This document shows, in pieces, positions 20,749 to 30,475 of a stretch of 64,000 nucleotides of DNA. A program made the position numbers and the translations under genes. The DNA is taken from positions 430,295 through 494,294 of the forward strand of contig NZ_JAFIQY010000002.1 in the NCBI RefSeq assembly GCF_022271435.1, read 5' to 3'. The stretch comes from Streptomyces monomycini (GTDB lineage: Bacteria; Actinomycetota; Actinomycetes; Streptomycetales; Streptomycetaceae). The notes under the pieces are model-generated. The model saw nothing but the letters and a program-made list of their open reading frames with translations, made no database searches and was not told where the DNA came from. The first letter of the stretch is position 1; each line of letters starts with the position of its first letter.

Positions 20749-23700
20749 CTTCCGTCACATCGGTCAACAGGGCCGCGAAGGTGGGATGCGCGGCGAGGTG
20801 GCGCAGGGCCTGCAAGGCCCGTCCGCCGTCCAGGCGGGGGTCCAGGCCGTGCTCGCGCAGCCACTCCCCCCACAGCCGGGCTTCCACGTCCACCCGCGGC
20901 GTGTCCAGGTCGTGGGTCTCGTACAGGGCCATGGTGGAGAGCACCGGGTCGCCGGTCTCCAGCGCCCGCCGGCCGGCCAGCCGCGCCCACTCCGCGACCG
21001 GGACGGGGCGGGTCGGCGCCCCGAGCGTGCCCAGTTCGGCGAAGAGCGCGGCGAACGTGGTGGCCTCCTCGCCGACCAGGTGGTAGGCGCGGCCCGCGGA
21101 GCCGGGCTCCCGGCCGAGCTGGACGATCGCGCGGGCCACCAGGTCGATGGGCGCCACCGGCAGCGGCATGTCGTCTGCCGGGTGGGCGCCGACGGCCAGG
21201 CACGCGGCCACCAGACGCCAGAGCATGTCCAGGTCGTTGCAGGCGCCGGTGGTGGTGTCGCCGCCGATCAGACCGGGCCGGAAGACCCGGACCCGCATCC
21301 CGTCCCGTTCGGCCTTGTCCAGGAGGCGTTCGCTGACCCACTTGGAGATGCCGTAACCGCCGGCCTCGGGGTCCAGGGGCTGCTCCCGGCGCTCCAGCGT
21401 CCGGCCTTCGGAGCCGAGGGCCTGGCCGCAGGCGGCGAGGGTGGAGATGTAGCTGATGTCGGTGATGCCGTGGCGGCGCATCCAGCCGAGGAGGTGGTAC
21501 GTGGCCAGGGTGTTGGCCGGGCGCAGCACCTCGTACGGCTCGGTGAAGACGACGTGGGCGCCGCAGTGCACGACGTGGCCGGTGCGGCGGGCCAGTTCGC
21601 CGTCGCGGTAGGTCTCGCACACCTCGTCGATGTCCCGCAGGTCGCCGGGGACGACGTGGACGCGCCCCGGGTCGGGCTCGGGGAGCCGGAAGCGGGCGGC
21701 GGCCTCGCGCAGGCGCCGGCGGCCGTGGTCCTCGTCGTCGGCGCGGACCAGGCAGTAGACGCGGCTGTCGCGGTGGCCGGGGTCCTGGAGGAGTTCGTGC
21801 AGCAGGAAGGCGCCGACGAAGCCGGTGGCGCCGGTGAGCAGCACGTCGGTGCCGGGCGGGGTTTTCCGCGGGGCCAGGGGCGGGAGGTCGAGGGCCAGGT
21901 CGGCGTCGATGAGGGCGGCGTCCCGCGCGGCGCCCGCCGCCTCGGCGGGTCCGCCGTCCGTACGGTCCGACACTCCGCCCGTACGGTCCGACGCGCCGCG
22001 GATCGCTTCGGCGACGCGGGCGACGGTGGCCCGGCTGCCGCCGGTGCGGTGCAGGTTGAGGAGCATCCCGTACCGCTCCTGCACCTCCAGGGTCATCCGC
22101 AGGCCGAGCAGGGACGTGCCGCCGAGGGCGCCGAAGGTGTCGTGCGGGCCGATGCCTTCGGTGCCGAACAGTTCCTCCCAGAGGGCGATCAGTTCGCCTT
22201 CCAGGCCGGTGGGCGCGGCGGCGGGCGCGCTCGGCCGGGCGGGCTCCTGCCGAGCGGCGCCCGGCACCTCGAACACCGAGTCGTCCAGCGCCGAGCAGCG
22301 GCGCCGGGTGTACGGGTACGTGGGCAGCGGGACGCGGCGGCCGGTGCCGTCGTCGAGCGCTCGGGCGTCCACCGGGACGCCGTGCAGCCAGGCGTCCGCG
22401 AGGGCCGCGGCGATCCGGTCGCCGGGATCGGCGCCGTCCGCTGCCGGGATCACGTACCGCCCGGGGCCGCTCTCCCCCTCGCCGACGACGATCAGGTAGG
22501 CGTCGGCGGGCAGCGCGGCGGGCACGGTGTCGTGCTGCTCGGTACGGCTGCCGAGGGCCGCCAGCAGCGCGGTGCGCAGCGCCTCCGCGCGCTCGCCGTC
22601 CGCCGTGACGGCCAGGACGGGGCGGCGCGTTCCGGCGCGGACCGTACGGGCGGCGGGCGGCCGGGGCAGGCGCAGGGCGGCGGACAGCCGGTCGGGGGCC
22701 GCTGTGACGACCCGGCGCTCCGCGAAGTCCTGCCGTCCGACGCGCAGGGTGTGGGCGATGTCCCCGGCCGCGGTCCGGTCCTGGTCGATCTCGTCGGCCA
22801 GACGGCGGGAGAGCGCGTCGAGTTCGGTACGGGTCCGGGCGGAGAGCTGGAGCCGTACGACGGGCCGGGCGGGCGCGGACGGGCGCACCGGCTCCGGCGG
22901 CGGGGCGAGGACGACGGAGGCGTTGGCACCGCCCAGGCCCATGGAGTTCACCAGCACCCGGCGGCCGGCGTCGGTGCACCGTTCCAGCTCGGTGGGGACG
23001 CGGAAGGGGCTGTCCGCGAGGACACCGGGGTCCCGGGCGTGCTCGAACATCGGGTGCGGCACCAGATGGCCGGTGCGCACGACGTGGATCGCCTTGATCA
23101 GCCCGGCGATGCCGGCGGCCGACCCGGCGTGCCCGATGTTCGCCTTGACCGTGCCGAGCGCGCAGTGGTCGCGGTCGGACGCACGGGCGCCCGCCGCGCG
23201 CAGGCCGTCGATGAGGCCGCGCAGTTCGACCTGGTCGCCGAGGGGTGTGCCGGAGCCGTGCGCCTCGGCGTAGCGCAGGTCCGCCGGGTCGGTCCCGGCC
23301 ACCGTGAGCGCGGCGGCGACGACCGAGGCCAGGCCGTCCGGACTGGGCGCGGTGAAGCCGGGCCGGCGGGCGCCGTCGTTGCCGACCGCGCTGCCGCCGA
23401 TCACCGCGAGGACCGGGTCGCCGTCGGCGAGCGCGTCGGCGAGGCGGCGCAGGACGACGACGCCGATGCCGGAGCCCGCGCCCGTGCCCGTGGAGCGGAT
23501 GTCGAAGGCGCGGCAGAAGCCGTCCTCGGAGAGCACGCCGCCGGGCTGGTACTGGTAGCCGACGGACGGGTACGACAGTCCGCTGCCGCCCGCCAGGGCG
23601 ATGTCGCACTCCTCCGACAGCAGGCTCAGGACCGCGTAGTGCACGGCGGTCAGCGAGGAGGAGCAGGCGGTCTGCACGGCCAGGGACGGGCCGCGCAGGC

Positions 23701-24203
23701 CGAGCTTGTAAGAGACCCGGGGGGCCATGAAGTCGATGCCGCCGCCCAGCTGGGTGGCCAGGTCGTCGAAGGCGGCGGGGCCTTCCGTACGGGCGCGGGC
23801 GTACTGGAGCAGGGTGTTGTACGAGCTGTTGCTCGCCCCGGCGAACACGCCGACCTGCGGTCCGTGCTCACCGTTCGGCAGGTGGCCGGCCCGCTCCAGA
23901 CCGTCCCGGCAGGCCTCCAGGAAGAGGCGCTGCTGCGGGTCGATCAGCTCGGCCTCGACGGGGGGTGCAGCCGAAGAACTCGGCGGCGAACAGCTCCGGG
24001 TCCTCGATCCAGCCGGACCGGGTCACGAAGCCCGGCGCGGCGGCCGCCTCCGGGGACACACCGCAGCGGCGCAGATCCTCGGCGGGGATGTCGCGCAGCG
24101 AGACCACGCCCTTGTCGAGGTTGCTCCAGAACTCCTCCGGGGTGGCGGCCTCCGGGAACCGGCAGCCGACGCCCACCACCGCTACGGCGGTCTCGCTGTT
24201 CAT
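20741..24203 (-). CDS. AT-less KS-ACP-thioester reductase protein, frameshifted in this sequence
   Basis: Two overlapping frames make one protein of about 1150 residues. The first frame (24203 to about 23962) gives the KS N-terminus VGVGCRFPEA...FFGCTP; the rest follows in another frame. The shift is in a six-G run (+ strand 23960-23965): with five Gs the sequence continues VEAELIDPQQRLFLEA, as expected for a KS. Catalytic Cys (about 180, TACSSS), His (about 316, EAHGSGT) and His (about 358, NIGH) are present. After the KS comes its C-terminal extension, then about 100 residues where an AT would sit, ending in a retained post-AT motif LPTYPYTRRR. A carrier domain with GGTSLLGL (Ser about 697) and a terminal reductase with TGATGFVG (about 787) and YGISK (about 950) follow. 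With no AT, the extender should arrive in trans; the reductase would release an aldehyde or alcohol. Confidence 0.9.
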
Positions 24204-24655
24204 CGCGCGGCGGACCCTTCCGGCTGCTGCGGGCCGGTCGCGGGCACGGTGTCCGTACGGCCGCGGCGGGCACTGCCGAGCAGCCGTCCGCGGCCGGCCG
24301 GGGCCGCCGCGGCGGGGGCCGGCGCCGCGGGCTCGTACGACGGGTCCAGCAGCCGGGCCTGGGCGCGCACCGTGTCGTGCCGGAACAGCTCGGCGACCTC
24401 CAGCTCGCGCCCGGTCTGGTCGGACAGCTCGTCACTGAGCATCACCAGCAGCATCGAGTTGCCGCCCGCTTCGAAGAAGCCGGTGTCCAGGGGCACCTCG
24501 TCGGTGCCCAGGACGTCCTGCCACGCCCGGCGGACGAGCTGGAGCGGGTCCGGGTCCGCGTTCGGGTTCGGGTTCGCGTTGGCGTCCGCGGGTATGGACG
24601 CGCTGTCTTCGGGGTTCGCCACGGGGGCCTCCGGGAGGGTTTCGGGTTCAGACAC
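24200..24655 (-). CDS. Free-standing peptidyl/acyl carrier protein
   Basis: A 151-residue protein with one carrier domain at about 35-105; the attachment site is FFEAGGNSMLLV (Ser). Flanks are low complexity: an N-terminal Asn/Pro/Asp repeat (DANANPNPNADPDP) and an Ala/Pro-rich C-terminal tail. GGNS is more typical of peptidyl than polyketide carriers, so it is the best partner for the stand-alone A enzyme at 13312 and possible acceptor for the terminal C domain of the NRPS (inference). It overlaps the KS gene (ATGA) and the TIM-barrel gene (8 bases). Confidence 0.88.
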   Translation of the reverse strand: MSEPETLPEAPVANPEDSASIPADANANPNPNADPDPLQLVRRAWQDVLGTDEVPLDTGFFEAGGNSMLLVMLSDELSDQTGRELEVAELFRHDTVRAQARLLDPSYEPAAPAPAAAAPAGRGRLLGSARRGRTDTVPATGPQQPEGSAAR

Positions 24656-25481
24656 GCCGCGCCGCCGCGGTGTCGAAGAAGTCGCGGGCCCGGGCCATCG
24701 CCCGGCCGACCTTGTCGTAGGCGTTCTCCGGGTCGGCGAACGGGCCGACCTCGACGCCGACCCAGGCGGCGTCGACGGCGAGCAGCTGGTCGGTGAAGGC
24801 GGCCATGTCCGCGACGCCCTCGCCCGGCACCAGGTGCTCGTGGTACGTGCCGTTGGAGTCGGAGTAGTCGACGCTGTTGACCCGGCCGGGCAGCCGGCCC
24901 ACCTCGGAGGCGGCCACCCCGGCGACGACGAGGTGGGAGACGTCGATGTTGGCCTGGAGGGCCGGGGAGGCGACGTCGTCCAGCAGCCGTACGAGGTCGT
25001 CGACGTCGGTGACCAGGGAGGTCTCCATCGGCTCGGGCTTGACGCTGAGCGCGATGCCGCGCGCCTCGGCGTAGTCGGCCAGCCGCCGGACCGAGGCGGC
25101 GAGCAGCTGCCACTGCGCCTCCTCGGGCCACATGGCGCGCCAGAACCAGTCGCCGAGGAGCAGTTTCATGACCTCGCCGCCCAGTTCCCTGGTGAGGTCG
25201 ACATGGGCTTCGGCGCGCTTGAGGTGGAATTCCCGTACGACGTCGCGGAAATCACTGAGGCCGAATGCGTGACAGGCCGTCAAGCTGATGGGCAGACCCA
25301 CCGCGTCGGCGTCGTCGCGGAATTGCAGCAGCCGTTCCGGCGCGATTTCCATCGCTTCTTCGACGATGCAGATCCATTCGGCGCCCAGTTCGGCGGCGGC
25401 CCGCCAGGCGTCCTTGCCCTGGTACGGGGAGCCGTAGAACGCCTGGTCCACCAGCAGCCCGAGGCTTGTGTGACTGGTCAT
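24648..25481 (-). CDS. Sugar phosphate isomerase/epimerase-like TIM-barrel protein
   Basis: A 277-residue protein of the xylose-isomerase-like/AP-endonuclease-2 TIM-barrel family. Conserved pieces include SVKPEPMETS, NIDVSHLVVAG, HEHLVPGEG and VGVEVGPF, with His/Asp/Glu residues at the strand ends typical of the metal site. It is the first gene of the biosynthetic operon; its start ATG 25481 is preceded by an AGGAG at about 11 bases. Its substrate is unknown. Members in secondary-metabolite clusters rearrange sugars or small hydroxy-acids, so it could feed or tailor the three-carbon unit, but nothing in the sequence decides this. Confidence 0.82.
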   Translation of the reverse strand: MTSHTSLGLLVDQAFYGSPYQGKDAWRAAAELGAEWICIVEEAMEIAPERLLQFRDDADAVGLPISLTACHAFGLSDFRDVVREFHLKRAEAHVDLTRELGGEVMKLLLGDWFWRAMWPEEAQWQLLAASVRRLADYAEARGIALSVKPEPMETSLVTDVDDLVRLLDDVASPALQANIDVSHLVVAGVAASEVGRLPGRVNSVDYSDSNGTYHEHLVPGEGVADMAAFTDQLLAVDAAWVGVEVGPFADPENAYDKVGRAMARARDFFDTAAARRV

Positions 25482-26656
25482 GGATGCTTCCGCTCCTAGT
25501 CGGTGCGCGTCCCGCCCGCGGGCCGGGAGAGCTTCGGTCTTCTTCTCGCGGAAAAGACCCGGCGCGACATTCCGTGGTACGCAGTGATGGTCGTGCCGTG
25601 ACGGGCGCACGGTGCGGGACGGGGCGGCGTATTTCCGCTTTCCGCCGTGCCGCACTCGGGTGCGTGTGCCGGCCGCTGCCGTTCCGGGCAGGGGACGGTC
25701 CGCTCACGGGAGGGAAGGCTGTCGGTGATCCGGTCGGGAGGGCCGGTCCGGAGGCCGGTCCAGAGGGCTGGCCCGGGGGCCGCTACGAGGCGATGGCCGC
25801 CGGGCGGCGTGGTGGTGCGGTGCGGCGGCCGGTCGCACACCGGATCGCGCCGTCGAAGCGGGCACCGGTGCCCGGCACCGCGTCCGCTCTCTCGTCGATT
25901 GCCATCATTCGCGCCCCCGTCGGCCAACGATCCTGACGACCTTGTTCCGGCCCTGTCGAACACCGGGATGCTAGCACGCGCTTCGGGGCGCACTCTATGG
26001 CGAAATGTCACCTGATGCCGTCGCGTCTGATCACGTACTCCCAGCTCAGAGGGGGTAGTTGGACGAAGCAACCGAAAGCGGGAGCGGGTGGGCCGAACAG
26101 GCCGGAGGGGCCGGGCGGACGGCGTGGACAGCGCGGCGGCGCACGCCCGGCGGACACGGCGCGGAGGCCGTCCGCCCGCGGGCGGCACCGGCGCACGGCG
26201 CGGGGCAACGGCCGCTGGGCGCAGGCCGGGTGCGTTCCTCTTCGCCTTCGATCCGCCTTCGATCCGCCTCCGACTCCACCGCCCTGCGGTTCGCCGTCCG
26301 GTGCGGGGCGGCGGGCCACCGCGGAGGCGCCGCACCGGCATGGGCAGGTGACGAGAAAGGCTGCGGAAAAGGCTGGGGAAAGCATCGCGGCGATTAACCG
26401 CACCTGTTACCGCACCTGTCGGCCGGACATGATGCGGGGAAACGGAGCGCGGCAACGGAGCCCGGCAGCGGAGCACGTCGGCAGACCGCGTCGAGGAAAC
26501 GCGTCGGCGGAACGCGTAGACGGAACGTGACGGCGGAGCACGTCCAAGAACTCCGGCCACGACGCCCGTCACCACGCGGCGGGTTGCTACTGTGCGAATG
26601 CGGAGCGGCCGCCTGGGCGACTCCGGCCGAGGAGCCTTGAGGAGCAGGGGGAATCC
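25482..26656. other. Long non-coding divergent interval
   Basis: There are 1175 bases between the operon starting at 25481 (minus) and the P450 at 26657 (plus). The open frames here are arginine/proline-rich products of GC bias with no family resemblance. An octamer palindrome TGCTAGCA lies at 25969-25976, and near-repeats of CGGAACGCGT occur around 26490-26530. The region should hold the divergent promoters of the cluster, but I cannot place them with confidence. No pathway regulator gene is visible here. Confidence 0.5.
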
Positions 26657-27889
26657 ATGCCCAGCCGCATCATGCTGAGTCCGGGGGACATAGCGACGCT
26701 GGATCTGACGGACCCGCGTACCCACGCCGAGTACGACCTGAGCGAGGTCTGGCGCCATTTGCGCAGGACGCAGCCGTTCTACTGGCACCCTTCCGTCGGC
26801 GGAGCGCCGGGTTTCTGGGTCGTTTCCCGGCACGCGGACGTCTCCGAAATCTACCGGGACGACAAGCGGTTCACGTCCGAGAAGGGAAATGTCCTCACCA
26901 CGCTGCTGATGGGCGGGGATTCCGCCGCGGGCATGATGGCCGCCGTGACGGACGGGCCGCGGCACGCCGACATCCGCAAGATCCTGCTCAAGGCGTTCTC
27001 GCCGCGCGCACTGGAAGGCGTGGTGGACCACATCCGGCAGTCCACCCGCGCGCTGCTCCGCGCCGCGATGGCCCGCGAGGAGTGCGACTTCGCCCGGGAC
27101 GTGGCGGCGGACATCCCGCTCACCGCGATCTGCGACCTGATGGGCGTGCCCGAGGCGGACCGCGCGAAGGTGCTGGAGCTGACCGCGACGGCCCTCGGCA
27201 ACGACGGCGCGGCCCAGTCACCCGTCGCCGCCTGGCAGGCGCGCAACGACATCCTCGCGTACTTCGGCACACTGGCCGAGGAGCGGCGCCGGAACCCGGG
27301 CGACGACGCGGTCAGTGTGCTGGCCACCGGCCTGATCGAGGGCCGGCCGCTGACCATGGACGAGATCGTGGTCAACTGCTACAGCCTGATCATCGGCGGT
27401 GACGAGACCAGCCGGATGTCGATGACCGGCGGAGTGCTCGCGCTCGTCGAACACCCCGCGCAGTGGCGGGCCCTGAAGAGCGGCGAGGCGGACATCGCCA
27501 CCGCCGTCGACGAGATCCTGCGCTGGACGACGCCCGCGCTGCACTTCGGCCGTACGGCCTTGGAGGACGTCCCGGTCGGCGGGCAGGGGCAGGTGATCAA
27601 GGCCGGGGACGTCGTCACGCTGTGGAACGACTCGGCCAACATGGACGAGGAGGTCTTCGAGGCCCCGGAGCGGTTCCTGCTCGACCGCACCCCCAACAAG
27701 CACCTGTCCTTCGGGTACGGCCCGCACTTCTGCCTCGGCGCCTACCTGGGCCGCGCGGAGATCGCCGCCATGCTGACCGGCCTGCGCGAGCTCGTCGCGT
27801 CGGTGGAGCTGCGCGGCGACACCCGCCGCAACTACTCCAACCTGCTGAGCGGCGTCACGAGCCTGCCGGTGGCTTTGCGGCCGGAGTGA
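26657..27889 (+). CDS. Cytochrome P450 beside the NRPS-PKS cluster
   Basis: A 410-residue soluble bacterial P450. The I-helix acid/Thr pair is in GGDETS (247-252), ExxR is EILR (286-289) and the haem loop is FGYGPHFCLG (Cys359). The start ATG 26657 follows GAGGAGCAGGGGG. It is divergent from the operon at 25481, so it may be a tailoring oxidase of the cluster product, for example hydroxylation or aryl coupling of tyrosines. The link to the cluster is positional only. Its stop codon lies inside the first unit of a 19-bp tandem repeat. Confidence 0.92.
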   Translation: MPSRIMLSPGDIATLDLTDPRTHAEYDLSEVWRHLRRTQPFYWHPSVGGAPGFWVVSRHADVSEIYRDDKRFTSEKGNVLTTLLMGGDSAAGMMAAVTDGPRHADIRKILLKAFSPRALEGVVDHIRQSTRALLRAAMAREECDFARDVAADIPLTAICDLMGVPEADRAKVLELTATALGNDGAAQSPVAAWQARNDILAYFGTLAEERRRNPGDDAVSVLATGLIEGRPLTMDEIVVNCYSLIIGGDETSRMSMTGGVLALVEHPAQWRALKSGEADIATAVDEILRWTTPALHFGRTALEDVPVGGQGQVIKAGDVVTLWNDSANMDEEVFEAPERFLLDRTPNKHLSFGYGPHFCLGAYLGRAEIAAMLTGLRELVASVELRGDTRRNYSNLLSGVTSLPVALRPE

Positions 27890-27993
27890 GCCCGGGTGGC
27901 CGGAGTGGACCCGGGTGGCCGGAGTGGGCCCGGGTGGCCAGGGTGAGCCCGGGTGCCTTCAGTGGATCCGGGCGGCCGGAGTGGGGCGGGCGG
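27881..27993. repeat. 19-bp tandem repeat starting in the P450 stop codon
   Basis: About six units of a 19-bp motif close to CCGGAGTGRRCCCGGGTGG start at 27881, 27900, 27919, 27938, 27957 and 27976; the first three differ from each other at one or two positions and later copies decay. The first unit includes the last two codons and the stop of the P450. Expansion by replication slippage is the simplest origin. Confidence 0.85.
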
Positions 27994-28264
27994 CCGGAGC
28001 GCTTCCGCCTTCGCGGAAGAAGCGAGGGGAAACGGCCGACGACCGGGGCCTCGGCCTCTCCCGGCCTTGCGCCCGGCCGTCGCAAATAATCGATTATCAC
28101 GGATAATCGATTATCGACCCATGGCGCCGGAGGGGCGGGGCTTCCGCCCTTCCGGCGCGTGCGGGTGAAGCGGGTGAAGCAATACGGCGGGTACGGCCGG
28201 GATACCGGTACGGCGGGTACGGCCGAGACGCCGGTACGGCGGGTGTGCGGCGGGGAAACCCGGC
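27890..28264. other. Repeat-rich gap between convergent P450 genes
   Basis: No gene is visible in these 375 bases. They hold the remaining 19-bp repeat units, the paired palindrome at 28086-28114, and a third cluster of short repeats (TACGGCGGGTACGGCC-like units) at about 28190-28250. Confidence 0.6.
28086..28114. promoter_or_regulatory. Two identical AT-rich palindromes in tandem
   Basis: The 12-bp perfect palindrome ATAATCGATTAT occurs at 28086-28097 and again at 28103-28114, a spacing of 17 bases; the second extends to a 14-bp palindrome (GATAATCGATTATC). Such AT-rich repeats stand out in this GC-rich DNA. They lie between two convergent P450 genes, where a terminator is expected but an operator is not. 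The short spacing would suit cooperative binding of a dimeric regulator. Their function is unknown. Confidence 0.6.
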
Positions 28265-29551
28265 TCAGCCGTCGACGCGGACCGGCAGCGACTCGATCCC
28301 GTACACGATCGACAGCTTGCGGAACGCCAGCTCCTCGGGCCGCACCGCGAGCCGCATGGCGGGGAAGCGCCGCACCAGCGCGGGGTAGGCGGCGCGCAGC
28401 TCCATCTTGGCCAGCTCGGCGCCGACGCAGCGGTGGATGCCGTAGCCGAAGGCGAGGTGCGAGGGCACGTTGCGGGACGGATCGAAGCGCTCCATGTCGG
28501 GCCCCAGCTTGCCGTCCCGGTCGGCGCCGCTCAGCGAGCACAGCACCACGTCACCCTTGGTGATCGGCACACCGGCGATCTCCAGGTCCTCCCGCGCGAA
28601 CCGGGGGAAGGCCACCTGCACGACGGTGAGGTAGCGCAGCAGCTCCTCCACGTAGCGGTCGGCGGCCTCGTCGCCGTCCTTGAGGGCCGCGAAGTGCGAG
28701 TCGTCCTGGAGGAGTACCAGGGCGCCCAGCGCCAGCATGCTCGCGGTCGTCTCGAAGCCGCCGGTCAGCACGCCGTCGGCGAGGCCCGCCAGCTCCTCGT
28801 CGCTGACCGAGTCGCCGTGCTCCTTGACGATCATGCCGAGCAGGCCGTCGCCCGGGTTCTGCCGCTGCTTCTTGACCACCTCACGGAAATACGAGAGCGA
28901 TTCCGATATGGCGCCGAACGACGCGTTGGCGCCGCTGAAAAGGTCGAAGCGGGCGGCGCTCAGCCGCTCGAAGTCCGCGCGGTCCTCGTACGGAACTCCG
29001 AGGAGTTCGCAGATGACCAGCGAGGGAATCGGCAGGGCGAACATCTCCACCAGGTCGACCGGGTCGCCGGCGGCGCCGGCCTTCTCCATGGCGTCCAGCC
29101 GCTCCTCCACGATCTCGTGGATACGGGGCGTGAGCCGGTTGAGGCGGCGCATGGTGAATTCGGGCGTCAGCAGACGGCGCAGCCGGGTGTGCACCGGCGG
29201 GTCGGCGAAACCGAGGCCGCCCGGGTTCTGGTCGGTGCTGGCGCCGGCCTGCCCGATGAGGTTGGTGAAGTCGGAGCTGAAGGCGTTGCCCTTGCCCAGG
29301 ACGGCCTTGACCTCGTCGTAACCGGTGACCAGCCATACATTGGCGGCGATCGGCACCGGCAGCTTGCTGATGGGCTCCCGCTCCCGCACCGTCGCCAGCT
29401 CGCCCACCGGGTCCAGCCCGTCGCGCCGCAGCGGCATCAACACAGACTCGGGCAAGAAAGACATCCGAGACAGATCGAAGCCCTTCTTCCGCGTCCTTGC
29501 CATATACAGGCGGCCGGCCCAGGCGATGATCCGGGAACGGAGAGTCGTCAT
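28265..29551 (-). CDS. Cytochrome P450
   Basis: A 428-residue P450 with I-helix GGFETT (264-269), ELLR (303-306) and haem loop FGYGIHRCVG (Cys376). An N-terminal stretch of about 30 basic residues precedes the fold. It converges on the first P450 but is not obviously its paralogue; FADPPVHTRLRRLL and LAFGYG follow the general pattern of Streptomyces secondary-metabolism P450s. It may mark the edge of the biosynthetic cluster. No ferredoxin gene adjoins it. Confidence 0.9.
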   Translation of the reverse strand: MTTLRSRIIAWAGRLYMARTRKKGFDLSRMSFLPESVLMPLRRDGLDPVGELATVREREPISKLPVPIAANVWLVTGYDEVKAVLGKGNAFSSDFTNLIGQAGASTDQNPGGLGFADPPVHTRLRRLLTPEFTMRRLNRLTPRIHEIVEERLDAMEKAGAAGDPVDLVEMFALPIPSLVICELLGVPYEDRADFERLSAARFDLFSGANASFGAISESLSYFREVVKKQRQNPGDGLLGMIVKEHGDSVSDEELAGLADGVLTGGFETTASMLALGALVLLQDDSHFAALKDGDEAADRYVEELLRYLTVVQVAFPRFAREDLEIAGVPITKGDVVLCSLSGADRDGKLGPDMERFDPSRNVPSHLAFGYGIHRCVGAELAKMELRAAYPALVRRFPAMRLAVRPEELAFRKLSIVYGIESLPVRVDG

Positions 29552-30442
29552 GACGCTAATACTGCCTTTCGTCGAGGGGGACGGTCACCCGCCCTCGGCG
29601 GGCCCCGGTAAGGGCTGCCGAACGCCGGGACATCCGCTCGGCGTTCGCGGATGTGACGTGCGCCATGGACCGGTCGGCCGCATCCAGCGTGACGAGCTCA
29701 GCCTTGTACATATGTGTGCGCGTGGTCTGAGGGCGAGTTTACAAACTGCCATTGCGCGCAATCACGGAACAACCCTTGTTCGCCCCCTAGGGGCTTCCCC
29801 GGAGGCGGTCGCGGCGCGGCCCGGTCCGCGCGAACCGGCCCTGCTCGCGGGCCAGTAGGCCGCCGCTCCGCGACGTGCCGCCGGGGCTGTGGAGGTACCG
29901 GGCGTCATGGGCGAAAGCCAACCGTATGCGGGGTGCGCGGCCCACCGTTTCCGTCACGGGCGAACGAGGCAACCCGCGCACCGTTTCACGCGTCCGCCCC
30001 GCTCGTACGCCGTCCGCCCCGCCCACCCGGAGAGGCGGCCGGAGTCCCGCCGGGCCCGCCCGGTGCCGTCCGGCCCCGGAAACCGTGCCCGCCCGACCCC
30101 GGCATCATGCCCGCCCGCCCCCAGGGACCGGACCGACACCTGACCCGCTCATCGGGCGACCGTACCCACACGCCCCTTGCGCGCGGCCGCCCGCACGACT
30201 CCCGCACGCCCGCATCACCCCAGCCGCCACCCGCCACCCGCCACCCACAGGACGCAGCCCGCAGGACGCAGGCCACAGACCGCCGACCGCCACCCGTAGA
30301 CCACAGACCGCTGACCGCCGACCGCCCCGCCCGTCCACCCGTCCACCCGTCCACCACACACCTCACCCCACCCTCCCCACGCCACTCACCCCACCCTTCC
30401 CGCACACCACACCCACCCCACCGAACCCGACATAAAGGACAT
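29552..30442. other. Non-coding C-rich interval
   Basis: No convincing gene was found. Around 29767-29781 there is a 15-bp inverted repeat GAACAACCCTTGTTC, followed by the palindrome CCCCTAGGGG (29784-29793), a possible operator region for the P450 starting at 29551. From about 30180 to 30420 the plus strand is an imperfect C/A-rich repeat (CCACCCG and GACCGCC units) that codes only low-complexity frames. Confidence 0.5.
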
Positions 30443-30475
30443 ATGCCCCAACGCTTGCTACGTTGCCTGTCATGA
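30443..30475 (+). CDS. Possible 10-residue leader peptide coupled to the SEDS gene
   Basis: An ATG at 30443 preceded by AAAGGA opens a 10-codon frame (MPQRLLRCLS). Its TGA overlaps the ATG of the downstream gene (ATGA at 30472-30475). The downstream gene has no clear ribosome-binding site of its own, so translation could depend on this mini-frame. The evidence is only spacing and overlap. Confidence 0.4.
   Translation: MPQRLLRCLS

Noticed and set aside
29714..30475. A 253-codon plus-strand frame before the SEDS gene
   Set aside because: The product is Pro/His/Thr low complexity from C-rich repeats, with no ribosome-binding site and no motif.
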